Positions 51,844-59,692 of a stretch of DNA of 64,000 nucleotides are shown piece after piece. This DNA is from Sphingobacterium multivorum (lineage in GTDB: Bacteria; Bacteroidota; Bacteroidia; Sphingobacteriales; Sphingobacteriaceae), in NCBI RefSeq assembly GCF_039511225.1, contig NZ_CP154261.1:5456001-5520000 (forward strand), in the 5' to 3' direction. The notes below the pieces were generated by a model. That model had not been told where the DNA came from. It ran no database searches and worked only from the letters and a program-made list of their open reading frames with translations. The position numbers were made by a program, and so were the translations under genes. Each line of letters begins with the position of its first letter. The first letter of the stretch is position 1.

Positions 51844-54441
51844 TTAATTTCCTTGTTTCCAATTGTATCGCAGTGTAACACCGTAAGTCCGCGGATCGGC
51901 AACTACCCCTGCATACTGTCCATAGCTTCCAGGTGCTGCCAGCAATTGTTCGTAGTAATCTTTATTGGTTAGATTTCTACTCCACACAAACACCGAAATA
52001 CCATTCGATCCCCTGAATCCTAGCCGAGCGTTCAATACCGAATAGGCATCAATGTTTAGGTACTGTGATGGTGAGGAACTGGATGAGAATTTAGAACGGT
52101 GAAATAGGTCTGCGCCCAAAAAGTAAGATCCATTAATTCCGATCAGCTTCCCACTTTTATTCGCTTCGCCACCCAAGGACCAAGACCATTTGGAAACACC
52201 AGGAAGGACGCCACCAGAGATATCTTTAAAAGCTTGCGCTCCGCCAACCTCTTCTAAGGGAACAGGTGCATTGGTAAATTTAACATATTTGGCATCAGTA
52301 TAGGCCAATGCTCCATTCAATCGGAGAAAGTGTCCGATGTTGATATTTCCATCCAATTCAACACCCTTTACACGTACCTTTTCGGCATTGGCCAGATAAC
52401 CACGGTTTACCCCAGGCTCTGGTGTCTGCACTTGCGTCTGATAGTCTTTGATATCCGTTTGGTAGACGGTCAGATTGAGGAGTGTATTGCGTGTCGGATT
52501 CGTCTTCACACCAATTTCCTTATGACGGACAGCCTCCGGTTTTACTTCGGCGAGATCCAGCAGCACTGCTCCATTTGCTGTCGGCAACCCACCGACATTG
52601 ATACCGACTGGCTTATAGCTAATAGAATAAGTTGCATAAGCATTTATCTTCGGATTGAAGCGATATCTTGCCGAGAGCTGGCCTGAAAAATTATCGGCAT
52701 CAGCATTGACATCAAAAGTCTGGTTTGTATACACACCATTCTTTAAAGCAAGCAATGCGGGGTCTGATGTCTGCAAGCCGCCATAGGTCTGTCTATCGTA
52801 GTTTGCAACCTTTTTATCATAGTTGTAACGCAAACCAGGTAAGATGTGTAATTTTGGCGTAACAGCCCAATCGATCTGCGTATAAGCAGCTAAACTCGTA
52901 CTCTTGATGCCATAAACAGTCTTGATTCCAAAATTATCGAATAAGCCCGGAGTTTGCCACAAAGCACTGGTAGAGCTTTTTTGAAAACGCCAAAAGGCAG
53001 ATCCTGTTTCTTCGGTATGTACGGGGTCTGTGCCCAGATCCTGCCAAAGGCCAAATAACCCAACAACCCCGCTGACCTTTTCACTGATTTTCCCAGAGTA
53101 TCTGAACTCCTGTGACCACTGGTTATGGACGGAATTACCTGCTGAAACGGTGTATACCGGAAGTCCTAAGTAATCACGGTCATTGAGCGGAACCCACGTC
53201 CATGTTCGCCAAGCAGAAGTAGAGGTCAGTGTCCCTTCTCCAATCTTGATATCGGCATTCAATGCGACCCCACCCAATTTATTATCGGCTTTGGATTGCG
53301 TATCCAGATCTATCTTACGTTCGAAAGCACTTTTATAGGGCAACTCGTAGCCAAGATCTTTAATAATTGCATCAAACTGTCTATAGTCTGCACGCTGTGT
53401 TTTTACAACTCCGGCAACCGCCCAGCCATAACCGTCCGGTTTTTGTGATGACAGGTCCCCAGAGAGTACGAGTTTGATATTTTCGGTTGGGGTAAACAGC
53501 AATTGCCCTCTAAAGCCCATGTTGTTGATATCATTGATCTTCCTATTGGTATGTACATTAAACAAGTTTCCATCCCGCTGTGTACCAGAGAAAGAAGCTC
53601 TCGCTGCCAAGTTTTTGGCCAATGGTCCTGAGATTGAAGTCTTCGCCTGAATAAACCCCTGGTTTCCATAGCTGACTTCCACATTGGCCTCGGGTGTAAA
53701 TTGAGGCAGACGTGAGGTGATATTGAAAGCTCCCGCGGTTGTATTTTTTCCAAAGAGGGTACCCTGTGGTCCCCGCAGTACTTCAATCTGATCAATATCA
53801 ATGAAGTCTAGCCAAGTTGCGGCAGGGCGGGCAATATATACGCCATCAAGATAAAATCCAACACCAGGATCAATCCCATCATTGGTGAGGCCATAGGTGG
53901 AACCAAGTCCGCGTATGTTAAGTGTTGTATTACGTGCGTTCGATGCATACAACTGAACAGTTGGCACCAGTTCTTTCAACCGATTAACATTAAATGCGCC
54001 GGCATCTTCCAATGCTGCTCCACGAATAATTGATACGGGAATAGGCACGTCCTGCAATTGTTCTTTCCGACGACGTGCGGTGACGACCACTTGATCCAAT
54101 GCTTCCAATCGTGGTGTAAGCTCAATCACGGCCGGAGAATGATCTACCACGATGTGACGAGTTTGATAACCGACGATGGATACGATCAATGAAAATGGTA
54201 ATTTTTGTCCAGTTACAAACTGAAAAACTCCTTTACTGTCTGTTTTTACTTGGTGCGTAACAGCTTCCAGCTGAACCGTTACCCCCTGTAATGGTTCTTT
54301 TGTTACGGCGTCAATTACGGTACCTGTTAATGAGGCATTTATAATAGGTTTAGGATTTTCTACTTGCGCATAGCTGTGGTAAGAACCCGTTAAAAGCAAG
54401 CTAAAAACGACGCTAATTCGAAAAATAGCATTTTTTTTCAT
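51844..54441 (-). CDS. TonB-dependent receptor with carboxypeptidase-regulatory-like domain
   Basis: 865 residues from ATG 54441 (longer reading to 54474 rejected). Signal peptide (KNAIFRISVVFSLLLTGS to SYAQ), Ig-like domain (~45-120), then VVVTARRRKEQLQDVPIPVSI and the plug (TTLNIRGLGSTYG, GFYLDGVYIARPAA, DQIEVLRGPQGTLFGKNTTAGAFN). This plug signature is the one widespread in proteobacterial receptors, combined here with the Bacteroidota N-terminal domain. The barrel ends TYGVTLRYNWKQGN. Ligand unknown. It is preceded by a leader peptide and hairpin, and is followed by the sigma/anti-sigma genes. Confidence 0.93.
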   Translation of the reverse strand: MKKNAIFRISVVFSLLLTGSYHSYAQVENPKPIINASLTGTVIDAVTKEPLQGVTVQLEAVTHQVKTDSKGVFQFVTGQKLPFSLIVSIVGYQTRHIVVDHSPAVIELTPRLEALDQVVVTARRRKEQLQDVPIPVSIIRGAALEDAGAFNVNRLKELVPTVQLYASNARNTTLNIRGLGSTYGLTNDGIDPGVGFYLDGVYIARPAATWLDFIDIDQIEVLRGPQGTLFGKNTTAGAFNITSRLPQFTPEANVEVSYGNQGFIQAKTSISGPLAKNLAARASFSGTQRDGNLFNVHTNRKINDINNMGFRGQLLFTPTENIKLVLSGDLSSQKPDGYGWAVAGVVKTQRADYRQFDAIIKDLGYELPYKSAFERKIDLDTQSKADNKLGGVALNADIKIGEGTLTSTSAWRTWTWVPLNDRDYLGLPVYTVSAGNSVHNQWSQEFRYSGKISEKVSGVVGLFGLWQDLGTDPVHTEETGSAFWRFQKSSTSALWQTPGLFDNFGIKTVYGIKSTSLAAYTQIDWAVTPKLHILPGLRYNYDKKVANYDRQTYGGLQTSDPALLALKNGVYTNQTFDVNADADNFSGQLSARYRFNPKINAYATYSISYKPVGINVGGLPTANGAVLLDLAEVKPEAVRHKEIGVKTNPTRNTLLNLTVYQTDIKDYQTQVQTPEPGVNRGYLANAEKVRVKGVELDGNINIGHFLRLNGALAYTDAKYVKFTNAPVPLEEVGGAQAFKDISGGVLPGVSKWSWSLGGEANKSGKLIGINGSYFLGADLFHRSKFSSSSSPSQYLNIDAYSVLNARLGFRGSNGISVFVWSRNLTNKDYYEQLLAAPGSYGQYAGVVADPRTYGVTLRYNWKQGN

Positions 54442-54517
54442 AAATTTATTCAGTTTAATGGTGAACCTAAACAAGTGCCAACGCCAATCGATACTTGCTT
54501 CATTGTTAAAACTTTGT

Positions 54518-54544
54518 GAAAGGGAAGCCTCGGCTTCCCTTTTC
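54518..54544 (-). terminator. Hairpin between leader peptide and receptor (attenuator candidate)
   Basis: On the minus strand GAAAAGGGAAGCC, 2-nt loop, GGCTTCCCTTTC: a stem of about 11 bp starting 29 nt after the leader-peptide stop and 77 nt before the receptor ATG. The T run is only three long on the minus strand, so termination strength is uncertain; it is stronger on the plus strand, where no gene precedes it. Confidence 0.5.
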
Positions 54545-54572
54545 TAATATAAGAGAGTGTAAGAGAGAAATT

Positions 54573-54671
54573 TTAACAACACATTCGTTTTTGGCAACTT
54601 TCTAGGCCAACAACAGCTCCTTCTACCGAAGCAACCAATAAACTTGTTTTTGAAGAGTAATTTTGTTTCAT
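54573..54671 (-). CDS. Putative leader peptide, 32 residues, ending Met-Cys-Cys
   Basis: Open frame too short for routine calling. It starts MKQNYSSKTSLLVASVEG and ends LESCQKRMCC at TAA (54573-54575). The codons for the last two residues are tandem TGT TGT, with a third Cys six residues from the end. It lies upstream of the TonB-dependent receptor in the same orientation, with a hairpin between them. This layout fits a cysteine-sensing attenuator of the poly-cysteine leader type described in mycobacteria, but the peptide has no match I can recall. No clean promoter was found upstream. Functionality is inferred. Confidence 0.45.
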   Translation of the reverse strand: MKQNYSSKTSLLVASVEGAVVGLESCQKRMCC

Positions 54672-55113
54672 TCTTTTTATCTTGTTATTTTTCTTTTATT
54701 TCATACTACATAAAGCAAATCCGTATATGCACTTACAGTGTGGCAATTTCAAACAACTTTAATTACATGTCTTTCTACAAAATCAATTTCATGGCTAGTT
54801 CGATTCATAGTCAAGTCAGTCTTTTTGCCCACCTTTCTATTTACCTGAAAATCAGATAACGATACAAATATATAAATATTTTTTAAAAGACTACTAATTT
54901 GATAGATTTAATAATATTTTTTTTTAAAATACCATTAACCATTAATTTTAAGGCACTTAAAGAGAATAAAAAGGCTAATCGCATTTCATCCGGCGTGAAA
55001 AATCATGAAAGCTACAGTCGTCGTCAAGATGATCTACTGCATACGGCTGGTTTTGGACTTATGAAATGAGCTGTAAGAAGCGGTATATCCGAGAGCGTAT
55101 GAGGAGCACGGAA
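54672..55113. other. AT-rich intergenic region
   Basis: About 440 bp between the leader peptide and the YeiH-type gene terminator. Very AT-rich near 54860-54960. A plus-strand frame (54644-54859) is not convincing. It presumably holds the leader/receptor promoter. Confidence 0.4.
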
Positions 55114-55141
55114 CAAAAAAGGCCGTCCTTGTTGGACAGCC
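55114..55141 (-). terminator. Terminator of the YeiH-family gene
   Basis: On the minus strand GGCTGTCC, 5-nt loop, GGACGGCC (one mismatch), then TTTTTTG; 52 bp after the stop codon. Confidence 0.82.
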
Positions 55142-55192
55142 ATTTTTACGATCATATTTAACGATCCGCCTCAGATCATAACACTTACCTTC

Positions 55193-56449
55193 TTAGCGGA
55201 ATAACACCAGCGCAATCAATAAAGTAATAATAACATTAAAAGTCTGGGCAATTAGAAAGGCATACAGCGGTTTCTTGTTGTCTTGGACAAAAAGATCCTT
55301 AAAGTTCGTTTCCAAACCTATTGATGTAAATGCTAAGGTAAACCAGAGACCCTGCAGGTTTTTCAGACTTCCTTTGACGGCGTCGATCTTCTCAGGGGAG
55401 ATAACGAATGAAAATAGCAACGATGCAAACACAAATCCCAACACAAATTTCGGGAAACGCTCCCATATAATTTTCAATGTCGGTTTATCGCGCTTGGTTT
55501 CATCATCAACAGATTTAGCGTAGGTCCAATAAATGCTAATGGCAAAAGCAGCCAGCCCCAACAATACATTTTGGGAAAATTTCACAATGGTACTGATCTT
55601 CAACGCTTCTTCACCGACCAAGGAGCCAGAAGCTACTACAGCTCCGGTTGTATCAATACTTCCTCCAAGCCAAGCTCCGGTAACTTCTTGCGACAAGCCC
55701 ATCCACTCTGCCATATAGGGCATGAAAATCATCATTGGAATTGCTGTAATCAGGACCAACGAAATCACATAGGAAAGTTTTTTGCTATCGCCTTTGATGG
55801 CTCCAGATGTTGCTATTGCGGCGGAGACGCCACAAATAGAAACCGCACTCGATAGCATCAGAGACATTTCCTTGTCAATCTTTAGCTTTTTACAAATCCA
55901 AAACGCGAAGTACCAAACAGACAGCACAACGGCCAGTGCCTGAATAAGCCCCAAGGATCCCGCTTTGAGAATATCTCCGAAAATCACTGTCGTTCCGAGC
56001 AAAATTAAGCCTATCTTGACATACAGTTCCGTACTGAGTGCCTCTTTAAACCAATTGGGCAGTTTAAAGCAATTGCTGATAATTAAACCGATAATCAAAC
56101 TAAAAATTACAGCTTCGAGATTATATTCTTTCACTGTTGCGTTGCCTGCCAAAATCAGGGCAAATACCGTAAGGATAAATACAGTCGGAAATACCACTAA
56201 TAAATATTTTACAGATTTTCCCAAAAGAAACGCGCCTAATATCGCCGTAACGAATACAAAAATAAACTGCTCAAAAAGCTTCAGTAAATTTGTCGGGTCA
56301 AAAATCGTCGAGACGAGTTCGGCAGAATTACTCCACGAAAAACTAGGTACCGGCGCAACAATTCCTGAGAGAGCAAGAAATATGGTAGCAATCCCCAAAA
56401 TGACGACTACCCAGTCTTCTGTAAATGCAAATGATTTTGAAGATGTCAT
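55193..56449 (-). CDS. YeiH-family putative sulfate exporter
   Basis: 418 residues, ~11 transmembrane helices, family Cons_hypoth698 (YeiH/YadS). Members are described as putative sulfate exporters, with weak direct evidence. Family blocks ICGVSAAIATSGAI and GGSIDTTGAVVASGSLVG are intact, and the LKIGLILLGTTVIFGDIL segment is typical. The C-terminal helix FTSIGLETNFKDLF is a conserved feature. Single gene with its own terminator. It lies upstream of the Cys-ended leader, which makes a sulfur theme possible, though not proven. Confidence 0.9.
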   Translation of the reverse strand: MTSSKSFAFTEDWVVVILGIATIFLALSGIVAPVPSFSWSNSAELVSTIFDPTNLLKLFEQFIFVFVTAILGAFLLGKSVKYLLVVFPTVFILTVFALILAGNATVKEYNLEAVIFSLIIGLIISNCFKLPNWFKEALSTELYVKIGLILLGTTVIFGDILKAGSLGLIQALAVVLSVWYFAFWICKKLKIDKEMSLMLSSAVSICGVSAAIATSGAIKGDSKKLSYVISLVLITAIPMMIFMPYMAEWMGLSQEVTGAWLGGSIDTTGAVVASGSLVGEEALKISTIVKFSQNVLLGLAAFAISIYWTYAKSVDDETKRDKPTLKIIWERFPKFVLGFVFASLLFSFVISPEKIDAVKGSLKNLQGLWFTLAFTSIGLETNFKDLFVQDNKKPLYAFLIAQTFNVIITLLIALVLFR

Positions 56450-56513
56450 AGAATGGTTAGGGTTTAAAGGTTAAATTTAACATAATTACCGTTACTTTCT
56501 AGTATTGTAACAC

Positions 56514-56544
56514 AAAAATGGCCGAAGATTTCTCTCCGGCCATC
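56514..56544 (-). terminator. Terminator of the fad operon
   Basis: On the minus strand ATGGCCG / CGGCCAT stem with a 16-nt loop, followed by TTTTTG, just after the acyl-CoA dehydrogenase gene. Confidence 0.85.
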
Positions 56545-56570
56545 AACCAAAACCAATAATCTATTATCAA

Positions 56571-58352
56571 TCAAAAACAATATTTATTCTCATCGATCAA
56601 TTTTTTTGCGATTCGCTGACGTGCATCTTTCACATTAAATGGCTGTGCTTTTGTGAATCTGCGCAAACCAACTAACATCATATTCAGTTCGTCGCCTTCG
56701 CCAAAAGAATATAATGCTTCTTTGCCAGCAGCGCTAATTTTATCAATAGCACCATATAGGTAAATTTTAGCCATATCTTTCGCATAGTCTGCTTTATCTG
56801 ATCCTGTATGCAGCAATTTTTCCGCACGCAACAAGACTGACTCAGTGATATAAACATATCCGATAATATCGGCAATGTTCATGAGGATTTCCTCCTCTTT
56901 GGAAAGAGACATCATCAATTTTTGCACAGCTGCTCCGGCAATCAATAGGCCTGCTTTTTTAAGGTTTGCCACAATTTTCTTTTCTGCAGCAAAAGGTGCG
57001 TCGTCCTCTTCACCAAAATCTGGAATAGCTAGAAGCTCTCCAGCTACAGCTTGCGCTGGTCCCATCAGATCCAATTCACCTTTCATGGCCCGTTTTAACA
57101 ACATGTCAACCACAAGTAATCGATTCACTTCATTGGTACCTTCAAAAATCCTGTTGATCCGTGAGTCCCGATAAGCGCGTTCCATCGGCGCATCTGCAGA
57201 ATAGCCCATTCCACCATAGATTTGCACGCCCTCATCAACCACATAATCCAACATCTCCGAACACCATACCTTGATGATAGCACACTCAATTGCGAACTGC
57301 TCCACAGACTTCAATTTTGCTTTCGCTTCATCCATACCACCAGCAATCAGTGCATCATAGGCATCATCGATATTTTGACCCGCGCGATATGACGCAGATT
57401 CCACAGCAAACAAACGTGTTGCCATTTCAGCGAGCTTATAACGAATGGCACCAAATTTAGAAATCGGCAGATTAAACTGCACACGTTCATTGGCATACTG
57501 CACCGCATGATTGATCACCATTCGTGCCGAACCAATTGTGGCAGCGCCCAGTTTTATACGTCCAATATTCAGGATATTTACAGCAATCTTAAATCCGTTT
57601 TCACGATCAGAAAGCATATTTTCTACGGGAACCGCACAGTCATTAAAAAAGATTTGACGTGTTGACGACCCTTTGATGCCTAATTTATGTTCTTCTGGAT
57701 TCATCGTGATACCACCAAAATCCTTTTCGACAATAAATGCCGTCAGATTTTTATCATCATCGATTTTTGCAAATACGATAAAGATATCTGCAAAACCACC
57801 ATTTGTAATCCACATTTTTTGACCATTGATCAAATAATGTGTTCCTTCAGCGTTTAATTTTGCCGAGGTACGTCCAGAATTTGCATCCGATCCGGCATTG
57901 GGCTCTGTCAAACAATATGAAGCTTTCCATTCACCGGTAGCAAGCTTTGGAATATATTTCGCCTTTTGGGCATCATTACCATAATACAAAATAGGCAGTG
58001 TTCCGATTCCTGTATGAGCAGACAATGCGACAGCAAAAGAAAACCCACCCCCTACCGCATCTGCAACAAGCATAGACGTGTTAAAATTTTTGCCGAAACC
58101 ACCATATTCTTCGGGAATAGAAACTCCCAGCATCCCGAGTTCACCGGCCTTATCCATCAAACTAGGCATAAGCCCCTCTTCTTGTGCATCTATACGATCA
58201 AGTTTGTTCAATACCTCCGTATCCAAGAAATCCAAGCAAGTTTGACGAATCATTTTGGCTTCTTCATCAAATTCTTCCGGAATAAAAACTGCTGTATAGG
58301 GCGTCTCCCTAATCACGAACTCTCCGCCTTTAATTGCTTTATTTTCGCTCAT
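56571..58352 (-). CDS. fadE: Acyl-CoA dehydrogenase, long-chain type
   Basis: 593 residues from ATG 58352 (longer reading to 58409 rejected). FAD enzyme for the first step of fatty-acid beta-oxidation. Motifs: SYCLTEPNAGSDANS (FAD binding), GQKMWITNGGFADIF, and EGTNEVNRLL with the catalytic-base Glu region. The length, with ~170 extra C-terminal residues after the ACAD core, fits VLCAD/ACAD9-type enzymes. Third gene of the fad cluster, 134 bp after fadA. The gene order fadN-fadA-fadE equals the B. subtilis operon. Confidence 0.93.
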   Translation of the reverse strand: MSENKAIKGGEFVIRETPYTAVFIPEEFDEEAKMIRQTCLDFLDTEVLNKLDRIDAQEEGLMPSLMDKAGELGMLGVSIPEEYGGFGKNFNTSMLVADAVGGGFSFAVALSAHTGIGTLPILYYGNDAQKAKYIPKLATGEWKASYCLTEPNAGSDANSGRTSAKLNAEGTHYLINGQKMWITNGGFADIFIVFAKIDDDKNLTAFIVEKDFGGITMNPEEHKLGIKGSSTRQIFFNDCAVPVENMLSDRENGFKIAVNILNIGRIKLGAATIGSARMVINHAVQYANERVQFNLPISKFGAIRYKLAEMATRLFAVESASYRAGQNIDDAYDALIAGGMDEAKAKLKSVEQFAIECAIIKVWCSEMLDYVVDEGVQIYGGMGYSADAPMERAYRDSRINRIFEGTNEVNRLLVVDMLLKRAMKGELDLMGPAQAVAGELLAIPDFGEEDDAPFAAEKKIVANLKKAGLLIAGAAVQKLMMSLSKEEEILMNIADIIGYVYITESVLLRAEKLLHTGSDKADYAKDMAKIYLYGAIDKISAAGKEALYSFGEGDELNMMLVGLRRFTKAQPFNVKDARQRIAKKLIDENKYCF

Positions 58353-58486
58353 TGTCTTTTTAGATTTGTATGGGCAGCAAAATCTTACTACGCGACGAAT
58401 GCTGTCCACAATGTTGTTAAATACTTCTATTCACTATGAGATCAGAGATCCATATTTTAATTATATCGCTGTTTTTAAAGACCTAT

Positions 58487-59662
58487 TTAGTCCAATAACT
58501 CAAAAATACCAGCTGCTCCTTGGCCAGTTCCCACACACATCGTCACCATGCCGTATTTTTTGCCTCTGCGCTTTAACTCATTTAGGACCTGGACTGTCAA
58601 TTTCGCGCCTGTACAACCAAGTGGATGCCCTAATGCTATGGCACCACCATTGACATTCACTTTCTCTTCGTCTAATCCGAGTTCGCGAATAACGGCTAAC
58701 GATTGAGACGCAAAAGCTTCATTCAGTTCAAATAGATCAATATCTTCTTTTTTAAGCCCAGCTTTCGCCAAGGCCTTTGGTATAGCGTAGATAGGCCCTA
58801 TGCCCATAATGCGCGGTGGAACACCTGCCACAGCAAAACTAACAAGCTTTGCAATTGGTTTAACACCAAGTTCTTTCACTTTTGCTTCAGACATCACCAA
58901 GACAAATGCTGCTCCATCAGAAGTTTGCGAAGAATTCCCTGCCGTTACTGAACCATTCGCTGCAAAGACTGGTTTTAGTTTCCCTAAAGCCTCCAGGGAA
59001 GTATCAGCCCGAGGACCTTCATCTGTATCAACAACATATTCGCGCGTTGCAATCTTACCGTCTTTCAGATAATTTTCTTTTACAGTAATAGGCACAATCC
59101 CATCTTTCAAATGACCGTTTTGAATGGCAGCAACTGCCTTTTGATTTGATTTAAGTGCAAAAGCATCCTGATCTTCGCGTGAAACATTGTAATCTTTGGC
59201 TACGGCTTCGGCAGTCAATCCCATTCCCCAATACCAGTCAGGATGCTCTTTTGCCACAACAGGATTAGGCACAATCTTCCAACCTCCAAAAGGCATTCCG
59301 GACATTACTTCTACACCACCGGCAATGATAACATCTGCCATCCCAGTCTTAATCTTTGCTACCGCGGTCGCAATGGTTTCTAGGCCTGATGCGCAGTATC
59401 GATTAACGGTTACTCCCGGGACCTTATCCGTGTCCAATCCCATCAGTGAAATGAAACGGGCCATATTGAGTCCCTGCTCCGCTTCCGGCATGGCATTCCC
59501 AACAATGACATCATCTATATCTTCTTTATTTAAATTCGGCACAGTGGATACAAGATGTTTAATAACATCCGTGGCTAAATCATCGGCCCGCATAAAGCGA
59601 AATACTCCCCGGGGCGCTTTGCCTACTGCTGTACGAAATCCTGCAACTATATATGCTTCCAT
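58487..59662 (-). CDS. fadA: Acetyl-CoA C-acyltransferase (thiolase)
   Basis: 391 residues. Last step of beta-oxidation, cleaving 3-ketoacyl-CoA with CoA. Catalytic cysteines and histidine are visible: nucleophile Cys in NRYCASGLETIATA, His in GGAIALGHPLGCTGAKL, and the second Cys in MVTMCVGTGQGAAGIF. Located 30 bp after fadN, probably in the same transcript. Length normal for a thiolase. Confidence 0.96.
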   Translation of the reverse strand: MEAYIVAGFRTAVGKAPRGVFRFMRADDLATDVIKHLVSTVPNLNKEDIDDVIVGNAMPEAEQGLNMARFISLMGLDTDKVPGVTVNRYCASGLETIATAVAKIKTGMADVIIAGGVEVMSGMPFGGWKIVPNPVVAKEHPDWYWGMGLTAEAVAKDYNVSREDQDAFALKSNQKAVAAIQNGHLKDGIVPITVKENYLKDGKIATREYVVDTDEGPRADTSLEALGKLKPVFAANGSVTAGNSSQTSDGAAFVLVMSEAKVKELGVKPIAKLVSFAVAGVPPRIMGIGPIYAIPKALAKAGLKKEDIDLFELNEAFASQSLAVIRELGLDEEKVNVNGGAIALGHPLGCTGAKLTVQVLNELKRRGKKYGMVTMCVGTGQGAAGIFELLD

Positions 59663-59692
59663 GATTTTTAATTTTTTCGTGAGTAGTGAGTT

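Noticed and set aside
54644..54859. Plus-strand 71-residue open frame in the AT-rich gap
   Set aside because: Low-complexity hydrophobic translation, no promoter or recognisable domain, and antisense to the leader region; probably chance in AT-rich sequence.
55965..56474. 169-residue plus-strand frame opposite the YeiH-type gene
   Set aside because: Antisense shadow of a well-supported membrane transporter gene.
57966..58439. 157-residue plus-strand frame opposite the acyl-CoA dehydrogenase gene
   Set aside because: Antisense shadow of a fully supported enzyme; no domain recognised.
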